A stretch of 64,000 bases of DNA, from positions 124,001 to 188,000 of the forward strand of contig JABTUA010000002.1 in assembly GCA_015075635.1 (NCBI GenBank), given 5' to 3'. The DNA comes from Polyangiaceae bacterium. Its GTDB lineage: Bacteria; Myxococcota_A; Polyangia; Polyangiales; Polyangiaceae. The position numbers were made by a program, and so were the translations under genes. Of this stretch, positions 17,435 to 26,166 are shown in pieces. Each line of letters starts with the position of its first letter. The first letter of the stretch is position 1. The notes under the pieces are model-generated. The model saw nothing but the letters and a program-made list of their open reading frames with translations. It did not search any database and had not been told where the DNA came from.

Positions 17435-18103
17435 GTGACGGTTTCAACCCGACAGATCTTGGACCTCTTGGGCCGGGGCGCGCTCGTTCGCCTCATGCGC
17501 GAACGAGGCCTGACTCCGACGCGCGAGAACGACGAACGGCGAAAGTCGTTGGCGCACTCGTATCGGGGGGACGTCGAGACCTTAATCATGTCCCTCACGC
17601 GGCAGGAGCTCGTCAATGTCTTCCGCGAGGTAACGTTCGAACAAGGCTCCGAAGAGGTCTACCTTTCGAACCCCGGAAAGTACCGCCTGGACGAGCTCCA
17701 GGCCTTCGCCGTTCGGGCATTTGCTGGCCGCCGGGTTCGCATCCCAGGCGAATTCGCGCCCGTCGCCGACGACGAGGACGACGACGAGGTCACTGATGAG
17801 GAGGTATCCGCGGCGATTGCCTTCGCGGCGTCCCTCGCGAACGATGACGACAGCGATGACGACAGCGATGACGACAGCGATGACGACAGCGATGACGACA
17901 GCGATGACGGGGGCGATGATGAGGGTGAGGAGGACGCAGCCCTCGGCGACGATGACGAAGAGGTGCCAGTTGCCGAGGCCCTTCGCGTCGATTCTGAAGA
18001 GTGGTCGCGCCCGCGCATGATCGCGAGGGTTTTGCGACAACTCGGGGAGGACGTCCCGCAGCGGTTGCGGAGCGCAAGATTCCAACAACTCATCGGAGCA
18101 CTG
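17435..18103 (+). pseudogene. SAP-like/acidic protein, C-terminus lost to IS91 copy 3
   Basis: Starts at a GTG nine bases after the HerA-like gene, with GAGGGGG as ribosome site, so it belonged to the same operon. The N-terminal 100 residues contain two short helical units like SAP or Rho-N modules (ILDLLGRGALVRLMRERGL; LTRQELVNVFREV). A poly-Asp/Ser tract encoded by a 12-bp tandem repeat follows. The gene then resumes ordinary sequence (RPRMIARVLRQLGEDVPQRLR) and runs straight into the IS element at 18104, where a chance frame continues to 18328. The full protein was probably much longer, perhaps a helicase partner, but that part is gone. Confidence 0.75.
17843..17902 (+). repeat. Five perfect 12-bp tandem units inside the SAP-like gene
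   Basis: The unit gatgacgacagc is repeated five times without change and encodes (DDDS)5. A degenerate sixth unit follows. As a coding microsatellite in multiples of three it would change length without breaking the frame. Confidence 0.95.
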
Positions 18104-19903
18104 CGCGTAGGAGTTTCCATCTGTCAAAACCCACCGAGTCCAAGATACGCGGCGGCGGAGCTCGGGTCGAGTGCTGCCCGCGAACCCTCGCGCGGCGGGC
18201 GTCCGACGCAGCTCGGCAGAGATTCTCCGCGTCGCCGGCTGCGCAGGGCACAGCTCCGCCTTCGGCGAGGCGCTCACCGACGTCTCACTCCTTCCCGAAC
18301 CCCAACATCAACTGCTCGGGCACGCTAACGCCGACACGGGTCGCAGGCGGGGCCCTCGGGCCGAGGCCATGCTCCGCGAGCAGGCGGGTGATCTGGGCGC
18401 GGGTGTTGGCGACCTCGGCCCAGCGCATGGGCCCCGAGCAGCGCGGGCAGGTCTCCACGTCGGCGGCGAAGACGTGAGCGAGGAGCCAGGCCCACCGCTT
18501 TCGGGGTGCGGGCGCGTCGTCCGTGTCGCCGATCAGCTCGAGCTGATCGCCGCGAGCAGGCGGGGGCTTGTTCGCGGTCGCGTCGTCGAGCGCGGGCGTG
18601 GGCACGACGAGACGCCGGCGCGAGGAGTGGCTCGAGAGTACGCCGAAGTACCGGAGCAAGTGGAATCGCGGCGGGGGCACAGCAGCGACGAGCCGCGGGA
18701 TGAGGTCAGCTGGCTCGAACACGAGCGCTCGCGTGCCGTCGCGCCACACCTTCTTGAACGTCAGCTCGAGCTTGCCGTCCGCGCGGCGCTCGAGGCGGTC
18801 CTGCGCGACGGGGGGGCGCGTGATGTACTTGCAGAGCCGCTCCACGCGACGGCGGTCCCGCCCGTCCACGACCTGCACGGCGTGGATGTTGATACCGCGC
18901 ACCTCTGCGATGGGCTGGTCGGTCGCATCGACGGCGCGGGGGCGCGCGGGTGGGTCGGGCGAGGCGATGAGGCGAAGCGGCGGCTGGCCAGCGCGGTCGC
19001 CGCTCACGGAGAGGCCCTGCGCGGCGGCGGCGTAGCAGGCGGCCAGGCCAGGCTCGTCGAGGGCGAGCTCTGGTGGCGTGTCCTCGACGAGCTCGGGGTC
19101 GAGGCTCTTGCCGTGCGCTCGGAGGAGCTTCTCGACGCGAGCGGCGGTGCGCGCGGCCACCTCGGCGATGTCGGTTCGCGTGGGCGTGTCGAGCTCGCGA
19201 AACTCGAGCGGCGAGCGCGGGTCGTCGTTCTCGTGAACGTAAACGCCGTCGAGCACCAGCGAGTGGAAGTGGACGTTCAGGCGCAGCGCGCTGTCCGTCC
19301 TCTGCACCGCGGCCACGCCGCCCGTGTGCGCGTCTGCGACGCTCGCTAGCCCGAGCTGGCGCTTCGCTCGCCAGCGCAGTGAGCGGTCCACCTCTGCCAT
19401 GAACGCGCTCACCACCTCGGCGCAGAGCTTCCGGTCGTAGCCGAGCAAGGCTCGCAGTCCCCAGGGCAGTGAGCAGATCCAATGGCGAATGGGCACGCGC
19501 GGCAGGACGCTCTGCTCCAAGTGGACGGCGGTGTCCGCCATCCGCCGACCGAGGCAGGAGGGGCAGAATCCGCGCTGTTTGCAGGAGAAGGCGACGAGCT
19601 CGGAGTAGCCGCACTCGCGACAGACCAGATGCAGACACCCGTGCTCGAGACGCCCGCAGCGAAGGTACTCCTCGAACTCCTTCACCACGAAGCGCGGCAG
19701 TCCGCCGTGCTCCTCCGCGCGCTCGAGGAACGCCGGCCAGTGCTCCGCCACCGTCTGGTAGAGCACGGTCCTCTCCGGCCGGTGGCGGAAGCGCGAGCGC
19801 TCGGGCTGTGCGAGCGCATGTGCAGGGTGGCCCACGCCACTGCCGCCTCAGCGAGCGGCGTGCCAGCCAGGTGAACCCAAAACCCCGCTGTTTCGCTCGC
19901 TCA
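18104..19903 (-). mobile_element. IS91-type element, copy 3 (1,800 bp)
   Basis: Appears identical to copies 2 and 4 over its whole length. It cuts the SAP-like gene at its left edge and the beginning of another small gene (19904-19978) at its right edge. The left flank is ACTG, not one of the known IS91 tetranucleotides. Confidence 0.92.
18285..19835 (-). CDS. IS91-family rolling-circle transposase
   Basis: Same 516-residue protein as at 11305-12855, with intact zinc module, HFH nuclease motif and candidate tyrosine, so it should be active. The only differences between these loci are in the flanks. Confidence 0.93.
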   Translation of the reverse strand: MGHPAHALAQPERSRFRHRPERTVLYQTVAEHWPAFLERAEEHGGLPRFVVKEFEEYLRCGRLEHGCLHLVCRECGYSELVAFSCKQRGFCPSCLGRRMADTAVHLEQSVLPRVPIRHWICSLPWGLRALLGYDRKLCAEVVSAFMAEVDRSLRWRAKRQLGLASVADAHTGGVAAVQRTDSALRLNVHFHSLVLDGVYVHENDDPRSPLEFRELDTPTRTDIAEVAARTAARVEKLLRAHGKSLDPELVEDTPPELALDEPGLAACYAAAAQGLSVSGDRAGQPPLRLIASPDPPARPRAVDATDQPIAEVRGINIHAVQVVDGRDRRRVERLCKYITRPPVAQDRLERRADGKLELTFKKVWRDGTRALVFEPADLIPRLVAAVPPPRFHLLRYFGVLSSHSSRRRLVVPTPALDDATANKPPPARGDQLELIGDTDDAPAPRKRWAWLLAHVFAADVETCPRCSGPMRWAEVANTRAQITRLLAEHGLGPRAPPATRVGVSVPEQLMLGFGKE

Positions 19904-19978
19904 GGGGTCGCAGACCGCGATGACGCTTGCCTGCCGGATTTCCTGGGGTGATAGAGGGAGCCTCTTGGTGTCGCGCAT
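19904..19978 (-). pseudogene. First 25 codons of an interrupted small protein
   Basis: An ATG at 19978 opens a frame reading MRDTKRLPLSPQEIRQASVI and then AVCDP before the stop supplied by the first three bases of the IS91 element (TGA on this strand). The phrase resembles the start of small helix-turn-helix or excisionase-like proteins, in which a helix of this kind precedes the recognition helix. The rest is missing from this window. Too short for a firm assignment. Confidence 0.45.
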
Positions 19979-20015
19979 GCGCCGCAAGGTCGGGCGTCGG
20001 CCCCCGCTCGCGTAA

Positions 20016-20043
20016 GGGGACGGAGCAATTTTATTTTGTCCCC
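20016..20043. repeat. GGGGAC inverted repeat around an AT-rich loop
   Basis: GGGGAC and GTCCCC are separated by 16 mostly A/T bases, striking in such GC-rich DNA. It lies 13 bp past the stop of the gene at 20057 and could act as its terminator or be a REP-like dispersed repeat. Confidence 0.6.
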
Positions 20044-20056
20044 GGGGCGTCTCCGC

Positions 20057-20866
20057 TCAGTCCGCCCGCTTCTTGACCTTCCTGGCTCGCGAGATCCCCT
20101 TCCTGGAGCGGACCTTCTTGATCGCCTGCTCCTCCGCAGCGATCACGGCCGAGACGGTCATCTTGCCCCTCTTGATCGCCTGAGCGAAGCGGTCCGCCGG
20201 GGCAAGGAGCAGGCTGATCGCCGCGACGACCTCGTCCGAGGCCTCGCGGGTGCATCCCCGGTCGCTCTGTGGACACCGGCCCTGTCGTGCTCCCTCGCAC
20301 CCACGGTAGGTGCAGAGCACCCCGCGCTCGCAGATCAAGTGCACGAGCTTCTTCGTGTCGGCGCGGGCCTTCTCGGTCGGACCGCGAACGCCGCGGTGCC
20401 TGATGTTCACCTGGCCGTGGGTCTTCTCGACCTCGTACCAATCTTGAACGCCGAATCGAGGTTCGATGAGCTCGAAGCGTAGGCGCGCCGTCGTCCACTG
20501 CCGGTTGGCACCGCTCCGCCGGATCGCCAAGCTCAGAAACTCAAGGGCAGCCTGGCGGAATTTCGGCTCGTCCGGAGCATGCAGTGCTGCTTTGAGCATG
20601 CTCAGGATGATAGGCAAAGCGACGGGATTCCGAGCCTCAACCAGCTCGCGAGTGTTCTCGATTCGATGGGGATCGGAGTGCTCGCGCATTCGCATGGCCA
20701 GGTAGCGTTCCCCGTTTGGAAGGCCGAGTGAGCGCGTCACCTTTTCGCCACAGACAGCAAGGGTTTCTCTTCTGAGGCTTTCGGCGTCGGCGAATGATGC
20801 TTCACCCTCCACCACCAGCTCATGGACCCTCTCGATCAGCGTCTCGTGCGCTTTCCTGCGCGGCAT
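20057..20866 (-). CDS. Hypothetical protein with Cys cluster and basic tail
   Basis: 269 residues from the ATG at 20866 (MPRRKAHETLIERVHELV). The frame extends upstream to 21037, but that part has no coding character. The protein is soluble and mostly helical in the first 150 residues. It then has a cysteine group (CERGVLCTYRGCEGARQGRC ... GC) at about 185-210 that could bind zinc, and ends in a Lys/Arg-rich tail (KKVRSRKGISRARKVKKR) typical of nucleic-acid binding. No family recognised. It is complete, unlike the genes that border the IS copies on either side. Confidence 0.65.
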   Translation of the reverse strand: MPRRKAHETLIERVHELVVEGEASFADAESLRRETLAVCGEKVTRSLGLPNGERYLAMRMREHSDPHRIENTRELVEARNPVALPIILSMLKAALHAPDEPKFRQAALEFLSLAIRRSGANRQWTTARLRFELIEPRFGVQDWYEVEKTHGQVNIRHRGVRGPTEKARADTKKLVHLICERGVLCTYRGCEGARQGRCPQSDRGCTREASDEVVAAISLLLAPADRFAQAIKRGKMTVSAVIAAEEQAIKKVRSRKGISRARKVKKRAD

Positions 20867-21177
20867 CGCAAGAAGGTACCAAAGATGCGACACCAATGGA
20901 CGCGCAGCGCATCTGGATGACTTTCTTGGAGGGACGGCCGTTTCTCGAAGCAGAGGTGTTCTCCCGTTGCTACGCTTGTCGACATGATAGCGACAGGTAA
21001 CCCGTCGCAGACCCCGCCCGCGCCCCGCTCGGCGCACGCGCGGATCGCGCGAAAATCCCGCTCAAAATCCGCTCGTGCAGCAGCGAACGCCGCCCCTGCT
21101 GTGCTGCTAGAGAGGCCGTGTTCAATGCCTATCGCGATCCTGTCCCGCGGTCCGAGCGGTGATCCGCGAGGTCGACG
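20867..21177. other. 311-bp region without a supported gene
   Basis: Short open frames exist on both strands but none has a ribosome site or recognisable sequence. It presumably carries the divergent control regions of the genes at 20866 and 21178. Confidence 0.4.
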
Positions 21178-21465
21178 ATGACCATGCACGACACACCGTC
21201 CGCGAGCGAACATCGGTGGTGCAGAGCCGCGATCTCGTGCGGAAAAACATTCACGTTGCCGTGCTTCACCGAGCAGGTGCTCGATTCGAGCACCGGACGA
21301 AAGCGCACCGGCGCGGGCGCGATGCTCGCGCAACTCGAGCGTGCTGGACTGGCGAAGAAATTGGGGCGAAATGCGTTCGGTGAACTCGTCTTCGAGCTGA
21401 CGGCGCATGGTGTCGCCGCTGCCGAAGCGGACCCGCTCGAGGTAGTCGAACCCGTCGACCGATGA
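21178..21465 (+). CDS. Small hypothetical protein, possibly winged-helix-like
   Basis: 95 residues. The second half (MLAQLERAGLAKKLGRNAFGELVFELTAHGVAAAEAD) has the pattern helix, turn, two strands and helix seen in the wing end of MarR-type regulators. The first half is unremarkable. There is no good ribosome site before the ATG at 21178. The gene may be a fragment of a longer regulator. Low certainty. Confidence 0.35.
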   Translation: MTMHDTPSASEHRWCRAAISCGKTFTLPCFTEQVLDSSTGRKRTGAGAMLAQLERAGLAKKLGRNAFGELVFELTAHGVAAAEADPLEVVEPVDR

Positions 21466-21556
21466 TCACGAGCGCGTGCGTGAGCTCGATGCTTGTCCCG
21501 CGCACGTTGACCCCCACGTCCGAGTGGTTAGATGCAAGCCTGCAGAGGTGCAGACC

Positions 21557-21817
21557 ATGGGTGAGCGAGAGTACAGCTACAGCGACATCTACAAGCTGGT
21601 GGAGCCGAGCGAGTTCGTCGACAACTTCGACGACGAGGAGGTCGACGACGAGGACCTCGAAGACGACGAGGACGACGAGGACGACGAGGACGACGACGAC
21701 GACGAGGACGACGAGGACGACGACGACGACGGGGACGACGGGGACGACGACGATGAAGACGACCTCGGTGACGACGACGACGACCCCGACGAGGACGAGG
21801 ACGACGAGGACGAGTAG
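21557..21817 (+). CDS. Poly-acidic small protein
   Basis: 86 residues from an ATG at 21557. The first 30 (GEREYSYSDIYKLVEPSEFVDN) look like a short folded or peptide-like segment. The remaining 55 are almost only Asp and Glu in runs such as EDDEDDEDDED, encoded by GAC/GAG. The extreme negative charge suggests a DNA mimic, a metal or histone-like-protein binder, or a disordered tail; none can be chosen from sequence. It lies 45 bp upstream of, and on the same strand as, the serine recombinase. Confidence 0.55.
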   Translation: MGEREYSYSDIYKLVEPSEFVDNFDDEEVDDEDLEDDEDDEDDEDDDDDEDDEDDDDDGDDGDDDDEDDLGDDDDDPDEDEDDEDE

Positions 21818-21862
21818 ATCGACACTCGCCCAGGGGACGAAAGAGCCGAATCCCAGCCGAAA

Positions 21863-22510
21863 ATGCCCGAGTCCGCCGCCTACCTTCGGGTCAGCTCCAA
21901 GAGCCAGGACCACGCGACCCAGCGCGCCGCCATCGAGCGGGCCGCCTCCGCTCGGGGCGACGCCGTCATCACGTGGTACGCGGAGAAGCTGTCCGGCAAG
22001 ACCATGGCCCGCGCCGAGCTCCAGCGCCTTCGCGCTGACGCGCGTGCCGGCCACCTGCGCCGGCTCTACGTGTTCCGGCTCGACCGCCTGACCCGCTCAG
22101 GGATTCGGGACACTTTTGAGCTGATCGAGGAGCTGCGGGGCCACGGCGTGGACCTCGTGAGCGTCGCCGATGGCTTCGACCTGAACGGCCCGGCCGCCGA
22201 GGTCGTGTTGGCCGTCATGGCCTGGGCGGCGAAGATGGAGCGCATCGCGATCAACGAGCGCATCGCCGCTGCGAGGGAGCGCGTGGAGGCCGCTGGCGGG
22301 CGCTGGGGCCGCCCGAGGCGCATGGCACGAGACGAGGTAGCCCGAGCTGCCGCGATGCAAGCAGACGGCCGCAGCGTCCGAGAGATCGCTATGGCGCTCA
22401 AGGTCCCACGCTCCACCGTCGGCAGGGCGTTGGCGTCCCAGAATGGTGGGCTCGTCGAGCAGCTCTCGAACTCGTCGGAGCTGCCCTCCGAGCCCCCCTC
22501 GGCCCAGTAG
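21863..22510 (+). CDS. Serine recombinase (resolvase/invertase family)
   Basis: 215 residues. The catalytic domain begins AAYLRVSSKSQDHATQ, with the nucleophilic serine in the YxRVSS motif. The conserved phrase YVFRLDRLTRSGIRDTFELI (the LDRL-R active-site arginines) lies near residue 75. The long E helix (MERIAINERIAAARERVEAAGGRWGRP) leads to a short C-terminal helix-turn-helix (DGRSVREIAMALKVPRSTVGRAL). The size fits resolvases and invertases, not large phage integrases. No res site or invertible segment was found beside it. Confidence 0.9.
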   Translation: MPESAAYLRVSSKSQDHATQRAAIERAASARGDAVITWYAEKLSGKTMARAELQRLRADARAGHLRRLYVFRLDRLTRSGIRDTFELIEELRGHGVDLVSVADGFDLNGPAAEVVLAVMAWAAKMERIAINERIAAARERVEAAGGRWGRPRRMARDEVARAAAMQADGRSVREIAMALKVPRSTVGRALASQNGGLVEQLSNSSELPSEPPSAQ

Positions 22511-22558
22511 TCTGCTTTTGGGACAAGAGCCGCCTTCCATGTCGTAGGCAGCGTTGCT

Positions 22559-23872
22559 TCATGGCTCCGGACCGGCGTGTTTGGCGGGGTAGTGGCATCC
22601 ACTCTTGACCTTGAGCAGACGCAGGTCGAAGCCGCTCAGATAGCTGACCCAAAGGTCCCCATGCGCCTGGATCACCTCGATATCTCGGGGATCGAATGAG
22701 TAGGGCTCGCCCGGACCGACGAAGAGCACGGGCGAGGACACCTTCTTGCCGTCGTACTCGAACCGGTAGAAGGAGCGATCCGACGCTGCGATGATCGTCG
22801 CCGATGCGCCGTGCGAGAGAATGGCCCAACGCCAGATGCCGTCCTCGGCGTCGACAGGAAAGATGGGAATGATGCCGGCGTCGCCGGTGGCGTCGCCGTT
22901 CAGGTCGACGCGCTGAACGACGAGACCCAATGTCCCTGCGGCATCGATGTTCTGCTGCCACATCAGCCACGCGCCATCGGAGTCTGCAGACACCACGGCC
23001 ATATTGGCAACCTCCGTGCTCTGCCCGCTGGCCTTGACGACCTTATTGCCGCCACCTGTCTTAGGTAGCGGTGTCCCGTCGCGCAGATGGCCTGAAAGGA
23101 ACGCGCTCCCGCTTGCGTCGGCGGAGTAGGACCGCCCGCTCTCCGGGTTCGTCGAGGTTCGATGAGAGAAGACTGGCGGCGGCACATTCGACGCGATGCC
23201 ATACTGGGTAAACGGCAGCACCACTTCACCGGCGTCGTTCACTCGTGCCAACTTCAAGCTGAACTGTGGCGGCGTGCCGTAGCCGTGGAGCGCAAACGAC
23301 TCGCCGTCCCAAGCCGCAAACGTTTGGGCCGCTACCGAGCCCGAGGCGCTAGGGACAAGGTACTTGCTCAGCCCCGGAGAGTCGATGTTGCCGAGCGCGA
23401 CGCGTTGAGGATGCTCAGTGCCTTCAACGTAGTCAAAGCCGACAGCGAAAGTACCGTCCTTTCGCCCCGCGAAGGACGTGATAACCGAATTTGTCGAAAG
23501 GCTGCCCTCCGGCATGAGTGCCTCGACTCGCTGCGAGACGACCGCGCCATTTTCGGGGTTCAGCGTGTGAAGCGCGAGCCATGGCACAGTGTCGTCCAGG
23601 AACTGACCTGGGGTGCCTTCAGGGTAAAACCGGTAGGCAATCCAAGCGAAGCTCATCGCGGTGGCCGTGGCCCACAGCCCTCCGCGAACGACGTCTCCTT
23701 TGGGCAGCCACTTCTTCGCGTCGGCGAAATCGCTTGTGCGAAAGGCCACATCCACGCATCCCGCGGCTCCACCCTGACTGCCAGCCCCGCCTGTTCCGCT
23801 GCCGTTTCCGTGTTGCTCGTCTTCGGGACCGCAGGCGACTGCGAAGACAAGCACTCCCAGCGCCGCCCTCAA
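22559..23872 (-). CDS. Lipoprotein of unknown function (probable propeller-like fold)
   Basis: 437 residues from a TTG start that overlaps the stop of the upstream VWA gene (TTGA), so the two are coupled. The signal ends in the lipobox VAVAC (ALGVLVFAVAC) and is followed by a Gly/Ser linker. The mature part has repeated strand-rich units with Trp and aromatic residues (AAWDGESFALHGYG, DSDGAWLMWQQNID, HGDLWVSYLSGFD) typical of beta-propeller-type surface lipoproteins in Myxococcota. No catalytic motif. It presumably works at the cell surface with the VWA protein, which has lost its N-terminus here. Confidence 0.75.
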   Translation of the reverse strand: MRAALGVLVFAVACGPEDEQHGNGSGTGGAGSQGGAAGCVDVAFRTSDFADAKKWLPKGDVVRGGLWATATAMSFAWIAYRFYPEGTPGQFLDDTVPWLALHTLNPENGAVVSQRVEALMPEGSLSTNSVITSFAGRKDGTFAVGFDYVEGTEHPQRVALGNIDSPGLSKYLVPSASGSVAAQTFAAWDGESFALHGYGTPPQFSLKLARVNDAGEVVLPFTQYGIASNVPPPVFSHRTSTNPESGRSYSADASGSAFLSGHLRDGTPLPKTGGGNKVVKASGQSTEVANMAVVSADSDGAWLMWQQNIDAAGTLGLVVQRVDLNGDATGDAGIIPIFPVDAEDGIWRWAILSHGASATIIAASDRSFYRFEYDGKKVSSPVLFVGPGEPYSFDPRDIEVIQAHGDLWVSYLSGFDLRLLKVKSGCHYPAKHAGPEP

Positions 23873-26166
23873 GGGCGGATCTCCTTTTCGTCCGCTAGCC
23901 CGGCGACTTCGAGCTCGAGCTTCAGTGCAGTCTCAAGCGTCACGCGGGCCAGATGAATTGTCTGCGGCTTCAGCAGGGCGATGGCAGCCACCTTCAGACC
24001 GTGAATCTTGGCGAGGCGCGTGAGAATGCTCGTCTCGACTTCCTTGTCGCAGCCTGGTTCGGCCAGGCGCTTCACGCTCGCCGCGAGCGCTGCCGAGATC
24101 TCAGGTAGCGAAGCCAGAACGTGAGAGCGCGCGCCGTCGAGGTCGCTGGCCTCGATTGCGTCCTCTGCGCGCTCTTCGCTGGCAATGGCCCGGTCGAGCG
24201 CGCTAGCAAGAGGACGGGCGATCCACACGCTGACGGGCTCGCTCAGGTTGCCCGCGTAGTCTCGAGACTGGATCCTGATCACTGTGAAAGGCTGATCGGG
24301 AAGTCTGAGTTGGAGTTGCTCGGCTGGCGGTCGCCACTGCACAGCATCCCGCGAGTCCGGATCGAACCAAACGCGCATGGCCTCGACGCCGCTGGTGAAC
24401 GCTCCCAGATCAACTGGTACAACGATGCCATCGCTCAGAGATGCTGGATCGGTGAGGCGAACCTCCACGGTGACGTCGCGGGTGTGCGTCAGCCGTGGTG
24501 CGACGCTCACCTGCACGGTCGGCGGGACTGGATCGAGCCGCGGACGCGTGCATGCCGGAGCCGACCAACCGCTCCGGATCGCCCCCAGCTCGGCGCGCAT
24601 GCGGTAACAGTAGGTCTCGTCGTTGAGGACGGTTCCGTCGACCGCGTACCAGTTGCCAGATCTCGAATCAGGCGGGATTCGATCGAACGGTCCGTTGAGC
24701 GACGCGCCGCGTTCGACAACCAGGACGTGTCCGTCCGTGGTCATCGCGCTCGGCAGGTACACTACGCCGTTCCCCGGAACGGGAATCAGCTCCGGCGCGT
24801 CGGTACCGTCGTCGACCGCCTCGCGCGGGTCGCGGCCGGCCGCGACTTCGGACCCATCGGCTTCGCCCCCGCCATCGGTGTCGCTCAGGTTTGGGTCGGT
24901 GCCGTGCTCGAGCTCCAACGCGTTCGATAAGCCGTCCGCGTCTGTGTCCGCGCTCGGATCCGAGACCGCGTGGCGCGCCTGCCATCGGTCTGGCAGTCCA
25001 TCGGCATCCAAGTCGGGGAGCCGGTTTAGGGTTACGCCCAGCAACTTCTCCCTGGACACCTCGAAGCCGGAGCCGAGCGTGCACCGCGCGCGAAGCTTTG
25101 CGGTGTAGAGACCAGGCTGGGCGGTCTGGGCGTATCGAACCCCGAAGACCCCATCGTTCGTGGATTCGTCCCCGTGCGTACCGTCATCGCGAAGCACGAG
25201 CTCCGCGCTCGAGCCGTCGGGTCGCTGCAGTGTCGCGCGAACCGTGCATGCCCGGACGGCCGTTTCCTCAAACACCGCAGCCCGCAAGAACAAGTCCGAG
25301 CCGACCCAAGCGTCGAGTTCGTCCGGATCGGGCGTGCCGCCCTCCGAAAGAGGCAGGCGATCCTGAGGCCCAAATGTGGCAAACAGCTGCACCGGACTGC
25401 GCACGACCGACTCGACGAAGGTTGACGTTACGGCGGGGTCTCCGCCAGGGACGCTCTGGACCGTCCAGGTGCCGGGGTCAGGGCCGAACACTCGGAAGCT
25501 TGTCGACTGGCCCTGGGGCGCGACGTCTGTCGGCGCCACGGTTGCACCGTTGGGCGATGTCAACACCGCCAGCGCAGCGTTTTCCTCCCCGCTTACGAGG
25601 TTCACTCTGAGCTCAACCACACCTGGCTCGACCGAGACTTGAATTGGGGAACCCCCGGGCGGCACTCGGGCGCTCTGCACGCGGTCGTAGCCCGCCCCAA
25701 CCGCGTACGCATGGAACTGAGCATCTGCCTGATCGACCACGAGAGCAGAGAAGAGCGGCGCCGCCGGAGCGTACAGCACGGTCCCGCCGGTGAGGTGCGC
25801 GAGATGATCGAGCTCGGTTAGGTCGGCATCTTGGCCTATCGCGATTCCGGAGATCACCGGCGTAGGGAGCTTGTGGCCCAAACGCGTCGGGCGATGTAGC
25901 GGACTCAGCGCGAACCAAGGACCATCGTCGTCCTTCGTCGGAACTCCGCCGAGTGCGGCCCCGTAGTAGTCCACCGGCTGCGCAGCAGCCGAGTTCATTC
26001 CGTCCGAGAGCAGTACGATGGTCTGCCGATCGAACAACTTCCAGGCGTCGTCATGATCGAAGGCCTTGGCCAGGATCGACTGCGATTCATACAAAGCATC
26101 GCCGATGCTCGTCTGCCCGCCTGCGGAGATCCCCTGGATGGCGGAATAGAAGCTCGCTTTCTCGCG
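23869..26166 (-). pseudogene. VWA/choice-of-anchor surface protein, N-terminus lost
   Basis: About 765 residues remain. The gene is cut at 26166 by IS91 copy 4, and the frame runs by chance into the element to 26340. The remaining part begins within a von Willebrand A domain (GGQTSIGDALYES ... IVLLSDGMNS; the metal-site DxSxS would be in the missing part). Next come a choice-of-anchor-type beta region, a thrombospondin type 3-like calcium-binding stretch (DLDADGLPDRW, DTDADGLSNALE, DTDGGGEADGSEV), a strand-rich C-terminal domain and a helical end. It is probably a secreted or surface adhesin. Its missing half is not on the other side of the element. Confidence 0.85.

Noticed and set aside
17843..17902. 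Short-unit direct repeats as a possible CRISPR
   Set aside because: Units are 12 bp, directly joined without spacers and in frame; they are a coding microsatellite.
21589..21825. Poly-serine protein on the minus strand
   Set aside because: It is the antisense of the poly-Asp/Glu tract (GAC/GAG read as TCG/TCC), not a gene.
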